Both the position numbers and the translations under genes were made by a program. The notes below the pieces were generated by a model. That model ran no database searches and had not been told where the DNA came from. It was given only the letters and a program-made list of their open reading frames with translations. Below, piece after piece: positions 25,601 through 37,625 of a stretch of DNA of 64,000 nucleotides. Position 1 is the first letter of the stretch. Every line of letters starts with the position of its first letter. Origin of the DNA: Psettodes erumei (lineage: Eukaryota > Chordata > Actinopteri > Pleuronectiformes > Psettodidae). Location of the stretch: the NCBI GenBank assembly GCA_016785225.1, contig JAFBJZ010000902.1, forward strand, positions 1,159,129-1,223,128, written 5' to 3'.

Positions 25601-28600
25601 TCTCTGGAGGGAATGAGGGAAGTAGGTTCAATCCAAACATCTGTAGAGGGCAACAGGCCCAAATCTGTCCTCATCTGTCACGCGTTGAAACATTGACTTT
25701 CCGGATCAAAGATATCAGACCATACTGAATTCTGAAAATTGTTCCTGCACTTCAGGTGACACTTTTATCCAAACCAATTTTAGAATAAAATCCATTTTTA
25801 TTAGGTTTTGAGCAAATAATATGTTCAGAGAGTTTTCTGTATTGCGAGCTAGCATACTAGCAATAAGGCTAACAACAAAACAAGTATTAGCAGCAGGATG
25901 TGCTCTATGTTTGCGTGCACATTTATCAATAAGACGTGTTGTGTGTAGATCAGTACTGGGCTTGTTGTCAGAAATGGCTGTTGACTTGTTTAACTCTCTT
26001 GATGCGGACTGAGGGAGCATTCAACACAATCATCCCAGCCCTGCTCTGTGACAAGCTCTCCCAGCTAAATGTGCCTGACTCCATGTGCAGGTGGATCATG
26101 GACTTCCTGTCAGACAGACAGCAGTTCGTGAAGCTGGGGAAGCCTGTCTCCAACACCGGACCATCAGCACCGGAGCTCCCCAGGGCTGCGTCCTTTCTCC
26201 CCTGTTATTCTCCCTGTACACCAACAGCTGCACATCTGGCCACCGATCTGTCAAACTCCTGAAGTTCGCTGACGACACAACCCTCATCGGACTCATCTCT
26301 GATGGGGACGAGTCGGCCTACAGGAGGGAGGTGGACCAGCTGGTGTCATGGTGCAGCAGCAACAACCTGGAGCTCAATGCTCTAAAAACAGTGGAGATGA
26401 TAGTGGACTTCAGAAAGGGCCCCCCTGTTCTCCCCCCTGTCTCCATCCATGAAACCCCTGTCACCCCTGTTGAGTCCTTCCGCTTCCTGGGCACCACCAT
26501 CTCCCAGGAGCTGAAGTGGGAGCAGAACATCAGCTCCCTCACCAAGAAGGCTCAGCAGAGGATGTATTTCCTGCGGCAGCTGAGGAAGTTCAACCTCCCA
26601 GTGAAGATGCTGGTGAACTTCTACACTGCCACCATTGAATCAATTCTCACATCTGCAATAACAGTGTGGTTCGCTGCTGCAGCTCTGGCCAGGGACAAGG
26701 CCAAACTACAGCGGGTCATCCACTCTGCAGAGAAGGTGATCGGCCGCAGCCTCCCATCTCTCCAGGAGCTGTTCATCTCCAGGACACGGAGACGAGCAGC
26801 CAGGATTGCTGCTGACCCCTCTCACCCTGGACACAAACTGTTTCAGACCCTCCCCTCTGGCAAGAGGCTCCGGTCCATCCGGACCAGGACCTCGCGCCAC
26901 AAAAACAGCTTCTTCCCCACTGCAGTCAGCCTCATGAACAATGCCCCTGCCCCCTGAACAACACCCCCCCTCACCATTTGCACTACTTTGCACTGCCAGA
27001 CACTTCACCCACATGTATATAATCCCTACCTCCTTTTAGATTGTGTTTTAACTTATTTGCTTTTATTCTATTTTTTTATTCTGCTCTACCTCTATTATTA
27101 TTATTGTTGTTGTTGTTGTTGTTGTTGTTGCTGTTATTTTTCATGCTGCTTTTTTTGCTTATTTCTGCACCTGACACAAAAGCAAATTCCTAGTGTTGTA
27201 ACCTGACCGTTACTGCCCCTGGCAATAAAATCCTTCTGATTCTGATTCTGATTATTTATTTTATTTTATATATTTTTAATTAATAGAAAATAATTTGTAG
27301 AAATCTGTTGCCAAAAAAAACTAAATATACAATGATTCCATTTATAACAACAATAAAAGGGGAAAACATCCAAGAGTGTGACTACATTTTCAAGGCACTG
27401 TACAGGTTCCTGTGTACACTAAATGTCACTACTGTGGGTACTTTGTCCAAAATCTACACTATATAATTTCAGTAACCTGGAAATTACATCTGATAAGCTG
27501 AGCCTTTTCTTTTATTTGACTGTGATCACATCAACCTCTGAGGGGTGAACATAGATATACAGTATACTTCCCCTGCAAATGGTTGTACTTCCCCTAATAA
27601 TTTGCTCACTTCATTCAACTTACTAGTAGCACCTGTGCAGCTCCTGCAGGGGGGTGAAAGCTGATTATCAGACTCACATTTTTCAGAGGAAAAAAAGCAG
27701 CAGAAAAAACAATAGATGAAGGATGCTTACTGTACTGGCTCTCCTTGACAGGGAAGTCTTTGACGGGAACGGCAGAGTCTTTGTCCATGCGTAGAGATAT
27801 GACTTTCCTCTGCAGGCTGGCTGACTTCCTCACCACAAATGTCTGCAGGCCAGGGGAGAAAACATCTATTCAGAGTATGTATTTCACTTATTAGTGAAAA
27901 CCTGTTAACTGGAATACTGTCTTCCACTGTCATCGTTGTTTTCAATTGTAAATTTAAAAATTATGAAACTGATTTGAAAACAACACAATCTGGTGTTTTC
28001 GTATTGCCCTCAATTTAACTCAACTAAATTTCTACCTATGTATGTTGTTAAAGTTTTAAACCCAAGTGAAAGCATGAAGTCATCAGTGTTGGATACCAGG
28101 AGCCACAGGGGCTGCTGTTGCCTCACCCCAGCAGACTGGTTCTGCAGTACACGTATGGCATCTTGGTGGCTGAGGCCCAGCTGTAACCACACTGCATGCG
28201 TATGCACCAGTCTGTCCAGAACACTGAGCCGCCGATGGAGGGAATCGTAGCCTGAATCTCTCGCCCCAGCTTGCCCCGCCCCGATCCCAGCACAGGGTGA
28301 AGCCTGCAGGAAGAGACCTTCCACCTCTTCACCCAGTCTGAAAACAAGGACACACAAAAATTACAGAGTGAATTTTGTGACAAATCCAATTGTTCACAGG
28401 ATTTCAAAATGACTGCAATTTGACAGGAATACTGTAATTAATTTGAATGTAAAGTAATATGTGCTGTGATTTGGCACTAATACTAAATTGAAATGAGTAT
28501 CTCAATTATATTTGAGTTTCTTTTTGGCCGGATTAAAATAATTTCTGAAGAAAGGGAGATATAGTTTGTTCATGACATGGCTTTGTGTGGGTGTCAGTTT

Positions 28601-31462
28601 CTGTTCATCACACTCATCACACAACATTGAACAAAACACAAGACAAAAGCACTCTCTGCTGGTAGATATGATGAACTACACTACACAAAAAATAAGGATG
28701 TTTAGCAACACCATTGTTTTTCCATCCCCAAGCTCAACAAAATTTTTTAGTGCACTTTATATCTGGGTGGAAGGACTTGTCTGTTAGGAGCATTGATTAG
28801 CTACCTGCTGATTTTTAGAACAAGGACCTTTTGCATATTCTCATACAGTGCCTATAAAAAGTATTCACCTCCTTGGATGTTTTCCCCTTTTTGTTTTCAT
28901 GAATGGAATCATGGTCAATATGATTTGGCTTTTTAAAAGAAAATAATTTACAAAAAAAATCCTCTTTAATGTCATAGTAAAACAGATTCTACAATGTATA
29001 GTCAGTTATATACATGACACAGAGTATAAGCTCACCCAAGGAGTGTCTCTTTCTTGTGGTTTTCTTCTGCAGGCACAGTCTTTTTCCCCATCTCTGTCTT
29101 CAATGTGCCAATTTCCCAGGCAACCGAGTCAATCAGCTGTAAATTGACAGACAGAAGAGCTCAATAAATACAGCAAATAACAGATCAGAAATCAGTGTAC
29201 ACTCAAATAATACCTTTTGTTTTCAGCTTCAAGGAGTGCATTCAGGTGTTTTGACTATTTTACTTGTGGCTTTGAACTGGGTCTCATTTTTGCAAGTTTG
29301 GAATTGTTTTTGTGTGCAAGTGTGTGTGGTCCAGGCATTATTCCTGTTGTGGAGACCTAAGTGTGTTTACACAATCCCATTATGGAGACAAAAAGCAATT
29401 CCCCATAATGTAAATCATTACTTTTTTAAGGATAGGGTTGGATTTAGGTTAGAGTAGGTGTGTGCGCGTATATGTGATTGTGTAAATAATAATAACTATA
29501 GAAAAGCCACCACCAGCAACAATATATTTGCTATTACCTTGTTAACAGAGTTGTCAACAGGCCTCGCTACAAAGTCATCATGAACATTCTTTTCCTTAGA
29601 CTAAAATCCCAAACCTGTGCAACCAGTAAACTGCTTACATAAAGCTGTATGCCTGTTGAACAGCAGGTCCCGTTTCAACTCCCAAGGTGGCACGTACTGC
29701 AGTAAAGCCTTTGAGGAAGTCTGCAATCTGCAAATCTCTGTGTGCTTTCTAGTTTACTATATATTGATTCATGGAAAGCCTCAGTAAGATATGCCACAAT
29801 GATGGTTCATCTGTTGGTTTGCTAGAAACATAAATGTAGTCGTATTCAGTGTCAAACGTTATCAATGGGGGCAGGGGGTGTATTCTTAATGTCATGTCTA
29901 ATGTAGCCTTTAAATCATTTATAAAATAAACTGAAACATGTGACTCATTTGACTTAAATCATGTGAATCGACTGCATCAACTCTGAGTCATCTCTGTCTG
30001 CATTTCATCTTCCCTATTATACTGCACAACTCTGGGCAGTAACCATGATTCAAGAACATTCACTTTGCTACACAGACAGCAGGAGACAATTACTCAATGA
30101 CAAGACAACCAAAATTACAAAACACAGATAAAATGTACAATGTTGAAAAACATAAGGCCATATACTGTACTGCAGGAAGTTCTGCTACATTATATGTTAT
30201 TTTAGGGTACCTGATATTTGCATAACACAGCAAAAAATATGAAACAGACTGATTTTAAAAAGTCAAAACATGATGTGGTGTGGTGTTGTGTGTGTGTTTT
30301 TGCACAAGCACATGATGGGTCAGTTTCTGTGTTTGAGCTGGAACTGACTTCAGTCTCCAGCCAGATCTGGATCATCTGGAGCACTGGAGCCCACTTTCTT
30401 GTCTCTGCCTGCACCTCTTTGCTTTCATTTATTATTTTATTTATTTATTTTACTACCCAACAACTTACACAACACTATCCACACCCATCCACAGGAACGC
30501 CACTCAGAGAGACCTCATCTTTTATTTTATGGTTACATTACATAGCTTTATTCGTTGGCATTTAGTGTGCATTGTATTGTCATTGTATTGTCATGGCACA
30601 TGGGCTAGGTTATGACAACTGTAGCATAGCAACCTAAGCTGAGAGAGGAAGTAGCATATGGGCAAACAGCGAACATCAGCATCAGCAGACCTAGCTGGCT
30701 AGCAACATTACAACTGTTGGCTGAATCTGAAAGAGTTAGACAGGTAAGACACAGCATACAGAGCAGAAGTGTGGGCTCATTTTGGCTCCCACGGCACTAA
30801 GGCGCTGGACAAAAGCCATGCCAAAAGCAAATACTCAGGGAGCACAATCTAAGAACAAATGTAGCAACAACTGTTCTGATGATCAGTTGACAGCTAACTG
30901 CTAATATTGAATGTGTGGATCCCTATTAACTCCCCTGGGACCCTAACCCTGGGAACAACAAGTGTTTTCATTTGCAAAGATATTCACGCTCTCAGTGTTG
31001 TAGAGAATGCTTCCTGGAATATGGTAATATGGTATCTCATGAGTGTGTTTTCTAAATGCTCACAAGCTGCTTGGAACCCAGACATTGTTGCTTAAGTCTA
31101 TTGTGTATTTTTACCTCTGCCAAGGAAGTTACATTGTTTGTTCACTTGGTTATGGAGGCATTTTCATCATATTTTTTACCAAAGAAAGTGCTTGGTTAAA
31201 CTTTAAGTCTTTAAATTTGAACTTCTGGGTTAGCAAATGGAGTAGTTAGACACACGGTGAGATTGGTCTCCCAGACCAACCACAATTTACACCCAAACTA
31301 ACTTAAAATTCAGTATTGGTTGATAAAAAGGAATAGAATAGAATAGAATAGCACTTTATTGTCATTGTACATGATATACAATGAGATTATAGCAACCACA
31401 GTGGTGTTAAAAATAAAAATAAGTTAGGAAGATGTTAAAAATACATATATACATATACATAA

Positions 31463-31537
<75 letters not shown>

Positions 31538-34500
31538 TACATATAGGTGTGTATTCTATTCCTTTTTATCAACCAATACTGAATTTTAAGTTAGTTTGGG
31601 TGTAAATTGTGGTTGGTCTGGGAGACCAATCTCACCGTGTGTCTAACTATATATATATATATATCCCCTACCACCACCATTACTGAGACCAATCAGCTGA
31701 TGTATGCAGCAGCAACAGTAATCTTAGAGATGCTTGGCTACAAGATGAACAGCATGAATAGTAGCCAGAAGGAGCAAGCCCCATGGAGGAGAAGGCTAGA
31801 TGCAAAAATTGTCATGGCACGGAAAAAAGTCAGCCTTCTAACAGAACTACGCGGGGGTGTGAATATAAGGAAAGAGCTCCCCAGGAAATAAACAAGCTGC
31901 CCACAGCTGAGGCACTGGAGACTGCTAAGCAAAGGCTCACAGCCCTAGCTACCCACCTAAAGAGGTACACAAGAGAGGTAGAGGCCAGGAGAATAAACAG
32001 GGTGTTCTCCACCAACCCAGCTACTCTCAATGGCAGTTTAACAGGGTGACAACAGACCCACCCAGGGCTGAGACGGAGCAATACTGGAAGAGTATCTGGG
32101 AGAAAGAGGCAACCCACAACACTCATGCCCAATGACTGAAAGACTTACAAGCAGAGCACAGCCAACTCGCAGAACAAGATCCAGTAGTCATCACGCTAGC
32201 AGACATCCAAACCAGAGTGTCCAAAATGAAGAGCTGGACAGCCCCAGGGCCTGACATGATACATGCCTACTGGCTCAAGAAGCTGACTGCACTCCATGAT
32301 CACCTAGCAGTACAGATGAACCAGCTGCTAATATTGGGAAACCACCCAGAGTGGCTAACCCAAGGCCGGACAGTCCTCATAATGAAGGACCCCCAGAAGG
32401 GTACAATACCATCCAATTACCGGCCTATAACCTGCCTCAGCACCACATGGAAGCTCCTATCAGGCATCATAGCAGCTAAGATGAGTAGGCACATGGAGCA
32501 ATACATGAGCAGAGCACAGAAAGGTGTAGGCAAGAACACCAGAGGAGCCAAACACCAGCTACTGGTGGACAGGGCAATTGCCCAAGATTGCAAGACAAGG
32601 AAGACCAACCTGTGCACTTCCTGGATTGACTACAAGAAGGCCTATGATTTGATGCCACACACATGAATACTGGAGTGCCTAAAGCTGTACAGCATCAATA
32701 GGACCCTAAGAGAGTTCATCCAGAACTCGATGAGGCTGTGGAACATGACTCTGGAAGCCAACTCAAAACCAATTGCACAGGTGAGCATCAGATGTGGCAT
32801 ATACCAAGGAGATGTTCTGTCCCCCTGCTGTTCTGCATAGGCCTAAACTCCCTCAGCCAGATCATCTCAAAGAGTGGCTATGGGTACCAGTTCTGAAGTG
32901 GAAGAACCATCAGCCACCTCCTCTACAGGGATGACATCAAGCTGTATGCTAAGAATGAGCATGACATTGATTCCCTGATTCACCTCACTCAGATCTACAG
33001 CAAAGACATTGGGATGTCATTCGGAGTAGATAAATGTGGGCGGATGGTATCTAGAAGAGGAAAGGTGATCACAACCGAGGGGGTTGACCTACCTAAAGGG
33101 AACATTGCAGATGTACAGGACAGTTACAAATACCTGGGGATCCCACAGGCAAATGGTAATCATGAGGAGGCAGCTCGGAGGTCAGCCACAGCCAAATACC
33201 TCCAGAGGGAAAGGCAGGTCCTGAAAAGTCAGCTGAACGGCAAAAATAAGATCCAAGCCATTAACACCTATGCCATGCCAGTGATCAGATACCCGGCTGG
33301 GATAATATCCTGGCCACTGGAAGAGATACAAGCCACTGATATCAAGACAAGGAAGCTCCTTACCATGCATGGTGGGTTTCACCCTAAGTCCAGCATCCTG
33401 AGGCTGTACACAAAGCGAAAGGAGGGGGGCCGAGGACTAGTAAGTGTCAGAACTACTATCCAGGAGGAAACGGTGAACCTCCAGGAATATATCAAGAAAA
33501 TTGCCCCCAAAGACCAACTCCTAAGTGAATGCCTCAGGCAACAAAAGCCCAGAAGGGATGAAGAACCACTGGGCCCATTATGGCAGGACAAGTCCTTGCA
33601 TGGCATGTACCACCGGCAAATTGAAGAAGTGGCTGATATGGACCAAACATACCAGTGGCTGGAAAAGGCTGGATTGAAAGACAGCACAGAGGCACTAATC
33701 ATGGCAGCACAGGAACCGGCCCTAAACACCAGAGCAATAGAGGCTGGGGTCTACCACACCAGACAAGACCCCAGGTGCAGGCTGTGCAGAGAAGGCCCTG
33801 AGACAGTCCAACACATCACAGCAGGGTGTAAGATGTTGGCAGGCAAGGCATACATGGAGTGGCATAACCAGGTAGCAGGCATAGTATACAGGAACATCTG
33901 TACAGAGTATGGACTGGAGGTCCCAGGGTCCAGATGGGAGACACCCCCAAAGGTGACAGAGAACAAACAGGCCTAGATCCTGTGGGACTTCCAGATCCAG
34001 ACTGACAAGATGGTGATGGCCAATCAGCCTGACATAATGGTGGTGGATAAACATCGGAAGACAGTGGTAGTGATAGATGTAGCAATCCCTAGCGATAGCA
34101 ACATCAGAAAGAAAGAACATGAGAAGCTCGAAAAATACCAAGGGCTGAAAGAGGAGATAGAGAAAATGTGGGGTGTGAAGGCAACAGTGGTACCAATAGT
34201 GATCAGGGCACTAGGGGCGAGCCTTGACCCCCAAGCTGGAAGGATGGCTCCAGCAGATACCAGGAACAACAGAGATCTCTGTCCAAAAGAGTGCAATGCT
34301 AGGAACAGCTAAGATCCTGCGCAGAACCCTCAGACTCCCAGGCCTCTGGTCGAGGACCCGAGTCTGAAGGAGACACCGCCCAGGTGGGCGAGAGGAAGAT
34401 TTTCTTTATATATAAAAAGAGAATATATCAAAGATATTTAAAATAAACAGAATATACAAAATATACAATATAACAATACTACTAAGGTGCAAATACACAA

Positions 34501-37500
34501 CGTGTCCAGTACAGTATAATGCATTTTTCTCTATGTTATTGGGTGAATATGTGTGGTTAGAGTGTGTGTGCAGTAGATGTGGAGGGCAGAGAACAGTGTG
34601 GCGTATATGTGTATTTAGCAAGGTGGCTGCCTGAGGGAAAAAACTGTTCCTGAGTCTATTTGTCCTAGATTTGGTAGACCTGTAGCGCCTACCAGAGGGT
34701 AGCAGTTCAAAAAGATCGAAGGCAGGATGGGTACAGTCCTTAATTATTGCCTGGGCTCTGCTAAGGCAGCGGGAGGTATGAATGTCCTTCAGGAGGGAGG
34801 GGGCAGCCGATGATCCTCTTCGCTGTTCTTACCACCTTTTGGAGTCTCTGCCGCTCTGCCTCCATGCAGTGGGAAAACCACACTGTGTTGCAGTAGGTCA
34901 GGATGCTCTGTACAGTGGACCTGTAGAAGGTTTTCAGCAGCTCCTCACCCACATTGTACTCCCTGAGCACCCGCAAGAAATGCAAGGGCTGCTGGGCTTT
35001 TTTGATGACAGCAGTGGTGTTTGCTGTCCAGAGGTCTGCCAAGATGGTGGTGCCGCAGTCCCCGTTGATGTAGAGGGGGGGCTGGTCTGGCCTATGTCTC
35101 CTGAAGTCCAGGATAATTTCCTTGGTCTTAGCAGTGTTAAGGATCAGGTTATGGGCCTGGCACCAGTCAGCCAGATTCCAGACTTCATCTCTATAGGCCA
35201 ACTCATCTCCCCTTGTGATCAGCCCCACCACTGTGGTGTCATCTGCAAACTTTGCAATAGTGTTGCTGGCATGGGCAGGTCTGCAGTCAGCGGTGTAGAG
35301 GGTGAAGAGCAGTGGGCTTAACACACAGCCTTGTGGAGAGCCTGTGCTCAACGTGCGGGTGGAGGACAGGTGAGCAGATGAAGTCCCAGGAAAGACAATT
35401 TCCTGACCAAGATGTCTGGGATGATTGTGTTGATAGATGGATGGGGGAAGATCACTTAGAAGCCAAAAAGTCAATGAAAGACAGCCTTTACAACAGAAAA
35501 ACACAACTACAGCCAAAAATGGCGGCGGCAAAGCAGACCAGGTTGCCATGGCACCCACAGATGTAATTAAGGCGATTAATGATCTTAGAATGGATCTAAA
35601 AGGTGATAATAACACTCTGGGACAAGAAATTAACGGTAAACTGCATATGCTCGGGGCAGAAGTACGCAACCTATCAGATCAGGTGAAAGAAGCAGAGTCC
35701 AGGGTGGAAACAGTCGAGAGATGGGCCGCTGCAACAACCGAGGCCCTGAGCTCCTGCTTGAAACAGCAAAAAGCCTTGCAATATAAATTAAACGACCTAG
35801 AGTCACGCTCCAGACAAAATAACATCCGTGTCTTTGGAGTAGCAGAAGGAGAGGAGGGAGAAGACTCAGTGCCGGAGTTTGTTGAGGCGCTCATTCGGAG
35901 CAAGCTAACAATACAGGGTGGCATGGCGTTAAACATACAACGTGGGCATAGAACCGGCACACACAGACCTGCACCAGACAAACCCCCGATAGCCCTCATA
36001 ATCAATTTCCAGGAATTTGCAACCAAAGAGTGGGTCTTAAAAGAGGCGTGGAAAAAAACAAGAAGGAAAGGATTCAGCTAAATAATAAGACCCTTTGACC
36101 ATGAATACACTGCAGAGGTGGTCAAGAAACGCAAAGAATACAACGGCATCAAGAAGGCTCTGAGAGTGAAAGGAATTTTCTTCCAAACACCATATGTAAA
36201 TATGCGCATCCACTGGGAGACAGGAGCCCAACTCTATTAACAGCGCGGAGGACGCAAGAGAGGAGTTGAGGAGACGTGGTATCATGGTGGAAGACGCGAT
36301 GCCAGCCAAGGGGGAGACTGACGGGGGAACACATCTGGGAGAGCTGCTGGGGTTGTGGCAGAAGGTAACGGGACATTGTGAGGCAGTAGACAATGTCACC
36401 GGCAGAGTGCGGTATAAACTTCAGAGTTTCCAGAGTGATCATACTGCTCAGAGACGATCCCCAGCGCAAGGGAGGTAAAATGAAGAATTGGAAATCACCA
36501 CAGGCTGGTAAGATTACTGCCACTAAGAGCCTGGAATACAAGATCTGAACTGGACTAATATCAAGCTCTATTTAGGCTTATTGCCAATAAATGTCTGGGA
36601 GTGATGACTTAATTCTCAATAGCTTATGTTGGTCTTTAGGATGGTAGGGTTAGTGCAAGCCTCCCTATGCATAGGGCCCTTTCTTAGACATAGGATCTAC
36701 CCTCGACCCACCAACAGGGTCATTGTGAGGAGTTATCTCCTCCCAGTTTGGAGGTCTGTTTTATGTTATGTTAAGTTTACTTTGTTCTGTCTTTGTTTTT
36801 GTTTTACTTTGTTAATTCGGGGGCAACACTACTACGAAACTATCTTTGTTTTTCTGTGTTTGAGTAATAATGTCACATAATCTGAAAATAGCTTCTCTAA
36901 ATGTCAACAGCTTGAGCAACCTGGTCAAGAGGAGTAGGCTGTTAGCGAAAATGAGGAAAGATTTTGAGACACAAGATGAGACACACATGTCGAAATCAGA
37001 ACATGAGAAACTAAAAAAGTTTGGGTACTCCAATACCTATTATAGCTAATGTAAAAATAGTACAAAAAGAGGGGTTGTGATAATGATATCTAACTCATTA
37101 AACTTTGATTTGAAAAAGAGATGATGAAGGTAAATATATAATAATCAAGGGTAGGTTGGATAATGTTCTGGTCACATTTGTGAATGTCTATGCCCCTTTC
37201 CGAGAGTAACAGATGTTTTTTCAAAAGATTATTTGAATCACAATAGCAAGAGAAGAACACAAGATAGGTCTATTTGCAGGTAATATAATCATCTTCCTTC
37301 AAGACCCAAATACAACGTTTACTAAATTGATAAACATAATGGAAAATATGGATTGATGTCGGGCTACAAATTGAATATATCTAATACTCAGGTTTTATCT
37401 TTCAACTACAAGCCAAATAAAGAAAAAAGGAAGAGATATAAATTAAATTGGAATGCTAAATCAATAAAATATCCAGGAATGATAATAACTCAAGAATTTG

Positions 37501-37591
37501 ACAGAATTTATGAGACAAACTATAAACTAATAAATGATAAAATTCAAGAATTGAGGTAGTCAAGATGAACCTCTTACCTAGGTTGCTATAT

Positions 37592-37625
<34 letters not shown>

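Larger units (their letters stand above)
31243..31649. repeat. perfect 98-bp inverted repeat with 211-bp spacer
   Basis: Left arm 31243-31340 and right arm 31552-31649 are exact reverse complements over 98 bases by direct comparison. The spacer holds a reverse-oriented LINE tail (GCACTTTATTGTCATTGTAC) and AC/AT microsatellites. The lack of any mismatch points to a recent event or an assembly or cloning artefact. Confidence 0.92.

Noticed and set aside
26085..26957. 290-codon frame as a possible host gene
   Set aside because: It carries reverse transcriptase blocks including FADD, and a LINE-type tail follows.
29660..29700. B-box-like word as a tRNA gene
   Set aside because: No cloverleaf or A box could be laid out. 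The repeat recurs elsewhere, so it is treated as SINE-like.
33014..33976. 320-codon frame as a possible new gene
   Set aside because: It is the RT to zinc-knuckle part of the RLE-type LINE, with a second copy at 19568-21142.
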